Origin: Clostridia bacterium
Lineage (GTDB): Bacteria; Bacillota; Clostridia; Oscillospirales; CAG-382
Length of the DNA stretch: 35,703 bases
Reading direction: 5' to 3'
NCBI GenBank assembly: GCA_017381715.1
Contig: JAFOBR010000082.1
Coordinates: 1 to 35,703 of the forward strand
The number at the start of each line of letters is the position of its first letter. Within the stretch, counting starts at the first letter, position 1. Positions 1-7,187 of this stretch are shown piece by piece. The notes below the pieces were generated by a model. It was not told where the DNA came from and ran no database searches. It saw only the letters and a list, made by a program, of their open reading frames with translations. The position numbers were made by a program, and so were the translations under genes.

Positions 1-1
1 C

Positions 2-82
2 CCCGTTTCCGTAGCATTTAATCTGGTTATGCTTCCCTGGTATCTGTATGCGGTATCTCTGGGACTCATTCTCGTACCTTGA
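2..82 (+). CDS. C-terminal tail of a probable P-type cation-transporting ATPase (partial, 5' end outside window)
   Basis: The frame opening at base 2 reads a hydrophobic segment (VAFNLVMLPWYLYAVSLGL, then ILVP) and meets TGA at 80-82. This looks like the last transmembrane helix of a P-type (calcium-transporter-like) ATPase. After the TGA the same frame continues VVMEFVKALGLLKNHK and stops at TAA 131-133. Such a basic tail after the last helix is what clostridial P-type ATPases usually carry, so the TGA may be a nonsense change removing the last 16 or so residues. Only 26 residues are visible, so the family call rests on the resemblance of helix plus tail and is uncertain; another polytopic membrane protein is possible. 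Confidence 0.4.
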   Translation, partial: PVSVAFNLVMLPWYLYAVSLGLILVP

Positions 83-150
83 GTGGTAATGGAATTTGTA
101 AAAGCACTGGGACTTTTAAAGAATCATAAATAATCATATTTAAACGAAAA

Positions 151-170
151 GGCTCTGCGTATGCAGAGCC
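151..170. terminator. hairpin between convergent genes, likely bidirectional terminator
   Basis: An 8-bp perfect stem (GGCTCTGC / GCAGAGCC) with loop GTAT is flanked by AAAA on the left and TTTAAAA on the right. It lies between the end of the ATPase tail (+) and the end of the hydrolase (-). The T-tracts are short, so efficiency is uncertain. Confidence 0.65.
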
Positions 171-177
171 TTTAAAA

Positions 178-1143
178 TTACTTATTAAGTGTTTCAAATA
201 TCTTTTCCCAGACCTTTTGGTCCTGCTCGGTAATTTTATCCCAGTCAAAAGAATTTTTAAAGTTTTCTTTTTGTTCTGCCGTTTGCAGAGCATCGTTCTC
301 TGTTGCCCGTCTTTTTGCATCTGCAAATTCGCCCAAAAGCTTAACTGCTTCCTGCGTGTAATTGGGGTTGTGTCCCTTGCTTTCTACCAAAAGAAATTCT
401 ATATTTTCTTTACCCGCAAGGGACTTTTTAAGAGCATCAAAGTGTATTTCCTTTTTTACCAAAGCGTCGTCCGAGGAATATACAAGCAAAATCTTTGCAT
501 TTGTTTTTGAAAGGGTGTTTACACCGTTATATCCCACGTAATCGGGATTTGCTTTTTGTTCAACGCCGAAAATGTGCTTTCTGTAGCCTTTAAGAAGACC
601 TGCAAAGTTTTGTTTAACCATTTCCTCCACAGAAACGAAACCGCTTATCACAACAATATGGGTAATATCGGGATGCAAAGCGGCGATATTCATTGTGGAA
701 AATCCGCCCCAGCTATGACCTATAACGGAAATATCCGCCGTGTTCACGCTACCGTCCTTTTTCAAAGCGGTAATGCAATCGTCAAGGTCGCGGAGTGATT
801 GTGCAAAGCCGTTTGTATTTTCCCCCTCGGATTCCATACAGCCGGTGTGGTCATAGGAAAACACCTTGTAACCCCGTCTGCACAGCATTTCTATTTCCTT
901 CATATAAGAGCGGTGACCGCCGCCAAAACCGTGGTCGAAGATTATAAGTCTGTCTTCATTCGGGTTTTCGTATGAATAAAAATACCCTTTAAGTGTGTTT
1001 CCCATAGAAGAAACAAAGGTGTAAGGCTGTGCGGATAACCCTTTAAAATCCTTATGGGAAAAATAAAATGTGCTTCCGTCATCATCGCATCTGCGGTAAA
1101 GAGTGGAACGGAACACTTTTTCTATCTGCTTTTCAAAAATCAT
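178..1143 (-). CDS. alpha/beta hydrolase (serine hydrolase), 321 aa
   Basis: Cytoplasmic alpha/beta-hydrolase-fold protein with no signal peptide. The oxyanion-hole region is HGFGGG (residues 71-76) and the nucleophile elbow is GHSWGG with Ser144. Asp225 or Asp226 in the YSSDDALV segment and His258 in SKGHNP fit the rest of the triad. Acidic Asp97 follows strand KVFSYDHTG. The family resembles esterase/acylaminopeptidase-like hydrolases (BAAT/dienelactone-hydrolase type); the substrate cannot be inferred. The ATG at 1143 is preceded by an AAGGAAGT ribosome-binding site and by a strong promoter at 1175-1203, so it is probably monocistronic. The 60 or so C-terminal residues are charged and beyond the hydrolase core. 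Confidence 0.85.
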   Translation of the reverse strand: MIFEKQIEKVFRSTLYRRCDDDGSTFYFSHKDFKGLSAQPYTFVSSMGNTLKGYFYSYENPNEDRLIIFDHGFGGGHRSYMKEIEMLCRRGYKVFSYDHTGCMESEGENTNGFAQSLRDLDDCITALKKDGSVNTADISVIGHSWGGFSTMNIAALHPDITHIVVISGFVSVEEMVKQNFAGLLKGYRKHIFGVEQKANPDYVGYNGVNTLSKTNAKILLVYSSDDALVKKEIHFDALKKSLAGKENIEFLLVESKGHNPNYTQEAVKLLGEFADAKRRATENDALQTAEQKENFKNSFDWDKITEQDQKVWEKIFETLNK

Positions 1144-1174
1144 TATACGTACTTCCTTTTAATGGGGTAGACCC

Positions 1175-1203
1175 ATTATACACCAAATTCAACGTGTTTT
1201 CAA
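1175..1203 (-). promoter_or_regulatory. sigma-A promoter for the alpha/beta hydrolase
   Basis: On the minus strand TTGAAA (1198-1203), a 17-bp spacer and TATAAT (1175-1180) sit about 30 bp upstream of the hydrolase start. The hexamers are near consensus. Confidence 0.75.
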
Positions 1204-1206
1204 GTA

Positions 1207-1947
1207 TTACAGTGCGCAGGATATTACGGTCATAAGAGAGATTCCCAAAGCGAAAAACGCAGTGCCTATATGGGAATTTTCCTTTAACAGCTCCTCTGCC
1301 ACCACGTAAAACATAGCTCCTGCGGCGAACGACAAAAAGTAGGGGATAAGCGGCACTACCGATCCTGCCAGCAAAAGAGTGCATACCGCCGCCACCGGCT
1401 CTGCCGCACCGGATAATGCGCCCCACAAAAACGCTTTAAATCTTCCTTTTCCCTGTGCCCGCAGAGGTAGGGAAATGATCGCCCCTTCGGGAAAATTCTG
1501 AAACGCTATCCCCAGAGAAAGCGCCAATGCCGAAGCAGAGGTTATCTGCGGATTTTCTGCCGCAAGCCCTGCCAGCACCACGCCTACTGCCATTCCTTCG
1601 GGTATATTGTGTAGGGTTACTGCCAAAAACAGCATAGAGGGGCGGTTGGAAGCCCCACAGCCTTCGGTTATGGGGGGTATAACAATATCAAGTAAAAGTA
1701 AAAAACCAAAGCCCGCAAGAAGCCCCAAAACCGCAGGGAAAAAGCAAAAGGCCCCAAGGCTTTCCGATTGTTCGATAGAGGGCAGCAAAAGACTGAAAAA
1801 GGATGCCGCTACCATAACTCCTGCGGCAAATCCGTTAAACGCTTTTTGTAAAGTGTCTTTAAGCGTGCCTTTTAAAAAGAATACGCAGGCGGCACCCAAA
1901 GCCGTGCCCACAAAGGGAATTAAAATTCCGTTTATTATTTCTGCCAA
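1207..1947 (-). CDS. ZIP-family divalent metal transporter (ZupT-like), 246 aa
   Basis: Polytopic membrane protein with about eight helices. The two metal-binding signatures of the ZIP family are present: HNIPEG at residues 113-118 (helix IV) and QNFPEG at 150-155 (helix V), in which Gln replaces the second His, as in many family members. A variable loop (91-103) separates the halves, and EELLKENSH (218-226) ends the penultimate segment. ZIP proteins move Zn, Fe or Mn into the cytoplasm; the exact metal is unknown. The start is TTG at 1947, chosen because a perfect GGAGG lies 10 bases upstream (1958-1962) and no better start exists. An inverted repeat abuts that ribosome-binding site. Length is normal for bacterial ZIP proteins. 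Confidence 0.9.
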   Translation of the reverse strand: MAEIINGILIPFVGTALGAACVFFLKGTLKDTLQKAFNGFAAGVMVAASFFSLLLPSIEQSESLGAFCFFPAVLGLLAGFGFLLLLDIVIPPITEGCGASNRPSMLFLAVTLHNIPEGMAVGVVLAGLAAENPQITSASALALSLGIAFQNFPEGAIISLPLRAQGKGRFKAFLWGALSGAAEPVAAVCTLLLAGSVVPLIPYFLSFAAGAMFYVVAEELLKENSHIGTAFFALGISLMTVISCAL

Positions 1948-1961
1948 AAAATATCAACCTC

Positions 1962-1981
1962 CGTAATATCAATATATTACG
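1962..1981. promoter_or_regulatory. inverted repeat abutting the ZIP gene ribosome-binding site (possible operator)
   Basis: CGTAATAT - 4 nt - ATATTACG is an 8-bp perfect inverted repeat whose edge overlaps the first base of the GGAGG of the ZIP gene. It has a general likeness to Fur/Zur-type operators (Zur boxes contain CGTAAT/ATTACG half-sites), but the spacing differs. It could also act as an RNA hairpin next to the ribosome-binding site. Confidence 0.45.
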
Positions 1982-2002
1982 CGGTTCGACGTTAAGACAC
2001 AA

Positions 2003-2036
2003 AAAAACACACCAAGAAGCTTCTTGGTGTGTTTTT
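2003..2036. terminator. long perfect-palindrome terminator downstream of the ABC operon
   Basis: A 17-bp perfect inverted repeat with no formal loop (centre at 2019/2020) is bounded by an A7 tract and a T5 tract, so it can terminate in both directions. In context it ends the minus-strand ABC transporter operon just before the ZIP gene. Confidence 0.8.
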
Positions 2037-2042
2037 CTTATC

Positions 2043-2076
2043 GGGGTCCCCGAGAAGCCGTTAGGCTTCTTGGGGT
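2043..2076 (-). repeat. short palindromic repeat, copy A (ACCCCAAGAA ... TTCTCGGGGACCCC)
   Basis: Read on the minus strand it starts ACCCCAAGAA and ends TTCTCGGGGACCCC, and folds into a 12-bp stem (one G-U pair) with loop TAAC. The same end sequences recur, with a longer interior, at 22082-22155. Both copies lie just 3' of a gene in the sense orientation. It sits 14 bp after the ABC ATPase stop and before the terminator. Confidence 0.7.
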
Positions 2077-2090
2077 GATTGAAGTGAATT

Positions 2091-2885
2091 TTATGAAAGA
2101 AGTAATTTATCGTTTGCGATCTCGCTTCCGCTTGTTTTGGAGAAAAGTCCCATAAGCTGTTCAACAGTAAGGTTTTTCTTTTCCTCGCCGCATACGTCTA
2201 CAACCACTCTGCCTTCGTGCATCATAATAAGACGGTTGCCGTATGCAATGGCGTCCTTCATATTATGGGTTATCATAAGGGTGGTAAGGTTGTTTTTTGT
2301 TACAATTTTTTCTGTAGTTTCAAGCACCTTTGCCGCAGTCTTGGGGTCAAGAGCTGCCGTATGCTCGTCAAGAAGCAAAAGCTTGGGCTGTTTCATCGTA
2401 GCCATAAGCAAAGTAAGCGCCTGTCTTTGTCCGCCGGAGAGCAGACCAACTTTGGCAGTCATACGGTCCTCCAGACCAAGACCCAAAATTTTAAGCTGTT
2501 CGCGGTATGAATCTCTTTCCTTTTTGGTAATACCGGGGCCCAGCAGGCGGATTTTGCCGCGTCTGGAAGCCAGTGCCAGATTTTCTTCTATCTGCATCGT
2601 AGCGGCAGTGCCCATCATAGGGTCCTGAAAAACTCTGCCTATATATTTTGCCCTTTTGTGCTCGGGCAGGAAAGTAACGTCGACTCCGTCGATCAGAATA
2701 TTGCCCGCGTCGGTTATATACGCACCGGAAACGCAGTTAAGCAACGTGCTTTTTCCCGCTCCGTTACCGCCGATAACCGTAACAAAATCACCCTTTTTAA
2801 GTTCAAGAGAAAGGTCGTTAATGGCAACCTTTTCGTTAACCGTTCCGGCATTGAATACCTTGCATATATTTTGTACTTTAAGCAT
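2091..2885 (-). CDS. ABC transporter ATP-binding protein (TrpXYZ-like importer), 264 aa
   Basis: ATPase subunit of an ABC importer. Walker A is GGNGAGKST (39-47), the Q-loop Gln is at 87, the signature is LSGGQ (149-153), Walker B is KLLLLDE (168-174) and the switch His is 207. The family (COG1101 type) accompanies a LivH-like permease and an unusual substrate-binding lipoprotein; in streptococci such systems are called TrpXYZ. The chosen start, ATG at 2885, overlaps the permease stop by 8 bases and begins MLKVQNICKVF, typical for the family. A longer reading frame to 2972 merely overlaps permease coding sequence. The stop at 2091 is followed by a small repeat and a strong terminator. Confidence 0.9.
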   Translation of the reverse strand: MLKVQNICKVFNAGTVNEKVAINDLSLELKKGDFVTVIGGNGAGKSTLLNCVSGAYITDAGNILIDGVDVTFLPEHKRAKYIGRVFQDPMMGTAATMQIEENLALASRRGKIRLLGPGITKKERDSYREQLKILGLGLEDRMTAKVGLLSGGQRQALTLLMATMKQPKLLLLDEHTAALDPKTAAKVLETTEKIVTKNNLTTLMITHNMKDAIAYGNRLIMMHEGRVVVDVCGEEKKNLTVEQLMGLFSKTSGSEIANDKLLLS

Positions 2886-3831
2886 TGGTCTTATCCTTTC
2901 CGGCTTTAGCGGGCTTTGAACGCTTGCCTCTGAAGCTGTGGCGCAGATAAGGCACTGCAAGGAATATTGCAACGATGACTGCGGAAATAAGCTTCATATA
3001 GTTGGAGTTGATATCCAACAGACTTATTACTGCCTGAATAACTATATAGTATATTATTGCGCCCAGACTTACCGAAAGCAGCTTGAGAGCAAAGTTGCGG
3101 AATATTTTGCTAAACAAAACTTCACCGATAATAACTGCGGCAAGACCTATAACTATTGCGCCTCTGCCCATATTGATATCTGCAAAGCTTTGATACTGCG
3201 CCAGCAGCGCGCCGGACAAAGCAACAAGACCGTTGGAGATCATAAGTCCCAAAACCTTGTTGAAATTGGTATTGATACCCTGTGCGCGGGACATATTTTC
3301 GTTTGCTCCCGTAGCGCGGAGTGAAGCGCCTAATTCGGTACCGAAGAACCAGTAAAGCAAAGCGATAATTCCCACAGTAAACAGACCTACCGTGAACAAG
3401 GGGTGCATATAGAAGGGCTTTTGTCCCTTTGCAACGTCTTGCAGGTAACGGAGAGAAACCAACAAATTAAAGCTGCCGGCATTTATGGGCTGGTTTGCTT
3501 TCATAGCCATTATAGCAAGGTTGACCGACCACAATGCAAGCTGTGTAAGGATGCCGGCGAGAATAGCGGGGATTCCCAACTTTGTGTGAAGTATTCCCGT
3601 TACCCAACCGGTAAGCATACCCACAACAAAGGCTACCAGCATGGATACCCACACGTTGTGGCCTGCAACTATCATCATAGCGCAAACCGCACCGCCGGTA
3701 CAGAAGGAACCGTCAACCGTAAGGTCCGCCACGTCAAGAAGTCTGTACGTAATATATACGCCAATCGCCATTATGCCCCATATAAGTCCTTGCGCTACTG
3801 CGCTGGGAAGGGCATTGATAAAACTGCTCAT
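2878..3831 (-). CDS. ABC transporter permease (LivH-type, TrpXYZ-like importer), 317 aa
   Basis: Integral membrane subunit of the BPD_transp_2 (PF02653) family with about eight or nine helices. The diagnostic cytoplasmic-loop motif is present: GASLRATGANENMSRAQGIN at about 168-187, the region that contacts the ATPase. The N-terminal segment (YITYRLLDVADLTVDGSF, 27-43) is also typical. It probably forms a homodimer with two copies of the adjacent ATPase. The C-terminus is lysine-rich (RGKRSKPAKAGKDK). It lies between the binding-protein and ATPase genes, overlapping the latter by 8 bases, and is separated from the binding-protein gene by a stable intercistronic hairpin. Confidence 0.9.
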   Translation of the reverse strand: MSSFINALPSAVAQGLIWGIMAIGVYITYRLLDVADLTVDGSFCTGGAVCAMMIVAGHNVWVSMLVAFVVGMLTGWVTGILHTKLGIPAILAGILTQLALWSVNLAIMAMKANQPINAGSFNLLVSLRYLQDVAKGQKPFYMHPLFTVGLFTVGIIALLYWFFGTELGASLRATGANENMSRAQGINTNFNKVLGLMISNGLVALSGALLAQYQSFADINMGRGAIVIGLAAVIIGEVLFSKIFRNFALKLLSVSLGAIIYYIVIQAVISLLDINSNYMKLISAVIVAIFLAVPYLRHSFRGKRSKPAKAGKDKTNA

Positions 3832-3874
3832 ATGTAAATCCTCTATAAACCGATTTTTGTCTTTACGATAATGC

Positions 3875-3900
3875 AGGCGAGGTGGTTTTCCATCTCGCCT
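3875..3900 (-). promoter_or_regulatory. intercistronic hairpin between binding-protein and permease genes
   Basis: An 11-bp stem (one G-U pair) with a 4-nt loop lies 15 bp after the binding-protein stop. No U-run follows on the minus strand, so it is unlikely to be a full terminator. Hairpins here commonly stabilise the upstream mRNA, giving excess binding protein over membrane subunits; that role is inferred. Confidence 0.55.
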
Positions 3901-3915
3901 TCAAAATATTATGTT

Positions 3916-4890
3916 TTAGTCAGCTTTTTCTATTGCAACGTAGCCTTCGGGAGGAGTGATACCCAATTCGTCGCAAATTTCTTTGTTGTACTTTTTGGAA
4001 AGCTTTGCCTGTTCAACGTACTGTACTTCCATAGTGGAAATGTCTGCTTCGCCCTTGAGTATCTGAACTGCCATTTTGCCGGTGGTTACACCGAGGTCGT
4101 AGTAGTTGATAGAAAGGGTTGCAACACCGCAGCCGGAACAAATTCCTTCTTCACCGGCAATAACGGGAACCTTCATGGGACGGCAGATACCGTCGATAAT
4201 ACCGGTAGCGTTTGCAACGGTGTTATCGGTGGGAAGGTAGATAACGTCAGATTCGTCAGCCGCTTTCTGTACAACGGACTGCATTTCGTTGGAATCTGCA
4301 AAAGCGTACTGCTTGCAGGTAAAGCCAAGCTTTTCAAGCTCTTTCTGAACCTCGTCTACCTGATACTGAGAGTTAGCTTCTGCAGAACAGTAAACAAGGC
4401 CAACAGTTTTAGCTTCGGGGAACCATTCTTTAACCATAGCCGCCTGCTGGTCAAGAGGAGCAAGGTCGGAGGTGCCGGAAACGTTTCCGCCAACAATTCC
4501 GCTAAAATCCTTTATGCCCAGTGCAACGCCGTATTCGGTAACAGAGGTGCCGAGAATGGGAATATCTGTAGTAGCAGCAACAGCAGACTGAAGTGCGGGA
4601 GTAGCGTTTGCCATAATAAGGTCTACGCCTTCGGAAACGAAAGAACTTACGATAGGAGCGCAGGTAGCGGTATCGCCTGCTGCGATCTCAACCTTAACAA
4701 CAACGTTTTCTTCTCCAAGCTCTGCCTTAACGGTATCAATAAAACCTTGTGTAGCGGCGTCCAACGCAGGGTGAGGAGCAAGCTGAACAACGCCGATAAC
4801 AAACTTGCCGTCATCTTCGCCGGGAGTATCACACGCAGTGAATGCTGTAACCATAAGCAAGGTTAATAATAATGCAATAATCTTCTTCAT
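3916..4890 (-). CDS. ABC transporter substrate-binding lipoprotein (TrpX-like, ABC_sub_bind), 324 aa
   Basis: Membrane-anchored binding protein of the PF04392/COG2984 family. It has a 19-residue signal peptide ending in lipobox FTAC with lipidated Cys20, then two alpha/beta lobes: FVIGVVQLAPHPALDAA near the N-terminus, GVDLIMANATPALQSA in lobe one and the family-typical KTVGLVYCSAEANSQYQ in the middle. Family members bind amino acids, including tryptophan in characterised or predicted streptococcal systems. The ligand here is unknown, and no T-box or other tryptophan-responsive leader is visible in the 5' region. It is the first gene of the operon, with a near-consensus promoter and an AAAGG ribosome-binding site. 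Confidence 0.9.
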   Translation of the reverse strand: MKKIIALLLTLLMVTAFTACDTPGEDDGKFVIGVVQLAPHPALDAATQGFIDTVKAELGEENVVVKVEIAAGDTATCAPIVSSFVSEGVDLIMANATPALQSAVAATTDIPILGTSVTEYGVALGIKDFSGIVGGNVSGTSDLAPLDQQAAMVKEWFPEAKTVGLVYCSAEANSQYQVDEVQKELEKLGFTCKQYAFADSNEMQSVVQKAADESDVIYLPTDNTVANATGIIDGICRPMKVPVIAGEEGICSGCGVATLSINYYDLGVTTGKMAVQILKGEADISTMEVQYVEQAKLSKKYNKEICDELGITPPEGYVAIEKAD

Positions 4891-4930
4891 TTTCTTTTGC
4901 CTTTCTGAACCATAAATAAAAGATGCTATT

Positions 4931-4959
4931 AATATACCACTTTACAGCTCGTATGTCAA
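4931..4959 (-). promoter_or_regulatory. sigma-A promoter of the ABC importer operon
   Basis: On the minus strand TTGACA (4954-4959), a 17-bp spacer and TATATT (4931-4936) lie about 40 bp before the binding-protein ATG. The leader is too short for a riboswitch or T-box. Confidence 0.8.
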
Positions 4960-5018
4960 TGAAAATTTATAAATTTTTTTGCACAATTATACACTTTTTG
5001 CTTTTATTTATGCAAAGA

Positions 5019-5372
5019 TCAGCACCAGAGCATATTAATGTATGCCCAGTGGGCAATCCACGCGGTACACAAAGCGTTGGCAAGTATATACACACATTTC
5101 TGCCACGTTTTTCCTTTTGGTATTATCTTAAATGCAAAGGGCAGGGAAAGGAGGAAGGAACATATCCAAACACAGGTCCAGAACAGAGCAGAAAAATCGT
5201 TTGCATTAAAATCCCGCCTCACGGGATTTCCGTATTCATCCAAAACGGGGCATCCGCATCCGAGTATATCTACCAAAAGCTTTGAGTTTAAGATTCCGTA
5301 AGGGAGTATTAGAGCAACCACTAACAGCAAAGGGATAAACAGACATATTATTTTAAATATTTTCTTTGCCAT
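5019..5372 (-). CDS. small membrane protein of unknown function, 117 aa
   Basis: Not recognised. An N-terminal helix (KIFKIICLFIPLLLVVALIL, 4-23), an outside-type loop with GCGCPVLDEYGNPV (38-51), a second helix (ALFWTCVWICSFLLSLPFAF, about 62-81) and a third hydrophobic stretch near the C-terminus (VYILANALCTAWIAHWAY) suggest three transmembrane segments. It has a GAGG ribosome-binding site and starts 26 bp after the lipoprotein gene, so it is probably the last gene of the 7082-5019 operon. The closely spaced Cys residues (38-40) in the loop are notable. Confidence 0.65.
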   Translation of the reverse strand: MAKKIFKIICLFIPLLLVVALILPYGILNSKLLVDILGCGCPVLDEYGNPVRRDFNANDFSALFWTCVWICSFLLSLPFAFKIIPKGKTWQKCVYILANALCTAWIAHWAYINMLWC

Positions 5373-5398
5373 TTTTAGCCTCGCTTTCTGTTAATTCC

Positions 5399-5965
5399 TT
5401 ATTCTATTGTAAATTCATTGGAATATGCAACTACCGTTATGGTATCCACGTGCACTTCTTTTTCTATTCGGTATTTGGGGTAATCCTTTACGGGATAATC
5501 CGAAAGTCTTATGCTGTCTGTAGATGTTCCCGTGGATACGGAATAATCATCGAAAAATGCAGCACTGCCCGCAAATGCACTTACCCATTCGCCTTTTTCT
5601 TCGTCCCAGCCCTGAAGATCAAAATAGCTTCCGTAGCCTAAAAAAGTATCCTCTCGGGCAACCACTATGCGAAGCCTTAAAATGTCGTCCGCCGAATAAG
5701 AGGTCTTGTCGGTTTCAAGATAAGTCTTTGCGGCATCCTCTCTTATCTGGTCGGTAATTTCCTTGGGCGGTTCGGGGAAGGAATAATCGTGGCTTTCGTT
5801 ATCGTCTGCGGTGCTGGTAACCACGTCAAGGTTATCGTCCGTACCGTCCTTGCTTTCCGCCTGTCCCGCGCCCACGGGGGGATTACTTTGGGTAGCAAGA
5901 CTGTTGCAGGCGGAAAACACGGTTACCGCCGCAAGTAAAAATATAATAAAAATGCGTGTTTTCAT
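5399..5965 (-). CDS. lipoprotein of unknown function with predicted Ig-like beta domain, 188 aa
   Basis: Signal peptide with lipobox FSAC (Cys20), then an acidic low-complexity linker to about residue 65, then a folded region rich in beta strands (YSADDILRLRIVVAR, then GYGSYFDLQGWDEEKGEWV, ending VDTITVVAYSNEFTIE). The pattern resembles small bacterial Ig-like domains of clostridial lipoproteins; this is inferred from sequence texture only. Its ATG directly follows the TAA of the radical SAM gene, indicating translational coupling. Partner and substrate are unknown. Confidence 0.7.
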   Translation of the reverse strand: MKTRIFIIFLLAAVTVFSACNSLATQSNPPVGAGQAESKDGTDDNLDVVTSTADDNESHDYSFPEPPKEITDQIREDAAKTYLETDKTSYSADDILRLRIVVAREDTFLGYGSYFDLQGWDEEKGEWVSAFAGSAAFFDDYSVSTGTSTDSIRLSDYPVKDYPKYRIEKEVHVDTITVVAYSNEFTIE

Positions 5966-6586
5966 TTACTTTTTCTCCTTTATCTTGTAATCAAACAGAT
6001 CAAAACGGGTCACACCCATTCGGGCAAGCAATTCTTTGCTTTTCTGCCTGTCCTCATCGGTGTTGTATTGGGGGATAAGGGGTATACGTACCACTATCCG
6101 CTCGCTTCCCACCTTGTCCAGCAGCATACGCAGGTTCTTAAGCATAAGGGCGTTGTCCTTGCCCGTGTAGGAAAAATATATTTCGGGGCTTGTGTCCTTG
6201 CAGTCCACGTAAAAAACGTCTATACACTCTGCCGCCTTCAACACGTTTTCCGTGGGCACGTTCAAAGAGGTTTCGGCGCAGAGATGCCACTGATCTCCGC
6301 ACACCTGACGAAACTCCTTTAAAAAATCCGCATACAACAAAGGCTCTCCTCCGCCAAAGGTAACACCGCCTCCCGTTGCAAGAAAATACAAAGAGTCTAT
6401 CTTTGTTTTTTGGTACAGCTCTTCGGGGGTCAGCATATTCTTTTTGGTGTCTTCCGCAAAGGAGAAAGGGTTTATGCACCAAACGCACCGCAAGGGACAG
6501 CCGTGAAAGCACACCAGCGTGGTAACTCCGTCCCCGTCGGTCTTCATTCTGTGGCGGGAAATGGCAATTATCGGGGCTTTATTCAT
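5966..6586 (-). CDS. small radical SAM enzyme (activase-like), 206 aa
   Basis: Compact radical S-adenosylmethionine protein. The 4Fe-4S ligands are Cys30, Cys34 and Cys37 (CPLRCVWC); the GGGEP motif (78-82) binds SAM. The opening VTTLVCFHGCPLRCVWC resembles pyruvate-formate-lyase activating enzymes and other glycyl-radical activases. It lacks the extra ferredoxin-type cluster insert of larger activases, and no glycyl-radical enzyme lies nearby. The start at 6586 (MNKAPII) overlaps the stop of the preceding gene by 8 bases; a longer frame from 6628 would only overlap that gene. It sits between a Cys-motif membrane protein and a lipoprotein, so a neighbour may be its substrate (inference). Confidence 0.85.
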   Translation of the reverse strand: MNKAPIIAISRHRMKTDGDGVTTLVCFHGCPLRCVWCINPFSFAEDTKKNMLTPEELYQKTKIDSLYFLATGGGVTFGGGEPLLYADFLKEFRQVCGDQWHLCAETSLNVPTENVLKAAECIDVFYVDCKDTSPEIYFSYTGKDNALMLKNLRMLLDKVGSERIVVRIPLIPQYNTDEDRQKSKELLARMGVTRFDLFDYKIKEKK

Positions 6587-7082
6587 CGTCTTCGGGAGCC
6601 GGCATATCTCCCATAATTTCCACCTCAATTTCTCCCTCTTCCCATTCTTCCGAAACTTCGCTTTCCTCGGGCAGGGCTTCTCCGGGGACCAATTCTCCTT
6701 CGGTTACTATATCGTCGGAATCGTCCGTAATAACGGGCTGTGATACAGACGGCATTTCCCCGTCCACCGTTTCGTAGGATGGCTCTGCTTCGGGAACTCC
6801 TGCGGTAGTGCCTGCGTTAATAACGGTGTCAATAAGCTCGTTACAGCTTGACGCGGTAATGGTAAACGCCGCGGCTATTCCCGCAACGGCGATCCGCTTG
6901 CCCGCCTGCTTTCTCTTTTTCAGCTCCTCTTCAAGATACCGCACCTCCGCCTCGCACTAGGGGCAGGTACCAAGACAATCTCCTTGGTATTTACATTCGC
7001 TGGTTATAAATTCAATATCGTTTTCCTTTGCTATCTGCTTGCGGATATCTTTAAGTATTTTGCACTTGCTCTTGCCTTTCAT
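6579..7082 (-). pseudogene. Cys-motif single-span membrane protein interrupted by in-frame TAG (168 codons)
   Basis: The frame starts at ATG 7082 with a good GGAG ribosome-binding site and stays open to TAA 6579 except for TAG at 6957-6959 (codon 42). Before the stop the product has Cys30, Cys36 and Cys40 (C-x5-C-x3-C), and Cys43 follows immediately after the TAG, completing C-x5-C-x3-C-x2-C, a metal or Fe-S ligand pattern. Next come a charged helix (EVRYLEEELKKRKQAGKR), a transmembrane segment (IAVAGIAAAFTITASS) and a long acidic tail. Because the Cys motif spans the stop, this appears to be one gene that is mutated, read through or misread. The part after the stop could also start at GTG 6944, but that would discard the motif. 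First gene of the operon with the radical SAM enzyme. Confidence 0.65.
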
Positions 7083-7187
7083 ATATATGCTCCTTTCGTT
7101 TGGTGCTTACATATATAATACCGTCAAAAAAACCGTTTGGTTTCAAAAAAAGTGAATTTTTTTAAAAAAGTTTATTTGTCCTTGGTA

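Noticed and set aside
3871..4866. 331-aa plus-strand reading frame
   Set aside because: Lies antisense to the clearly recognised substrate-binding lipoprotein, and its translation is low-quality and Cys/Asn-rich; a shadow frame.
4891..5018. T-box or riboswitch before the TrpXYZ-like operon
   Set aside because: The transcript leader predicted from the promoter is about 35 nt, and no such motif is present.
6579..6944. Separate lipoprotein starting at GTG 6944
   Set aside because: The Cys in TASSC would be too far from that N-terminus for a standard lipobox, and the frame upstream with a proper ribosome-binding site carries the rest of the Cys motif.
6957..6959. Pyrrolysine at TAG (and selenocysteine at the TGA at 80-82)
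   Set aside because: TAG and TGA both end normal genes here, no pyl or sel genes are in the window, and no insertion-element-like structure stands out; an ordinary lesion or error is simpler.
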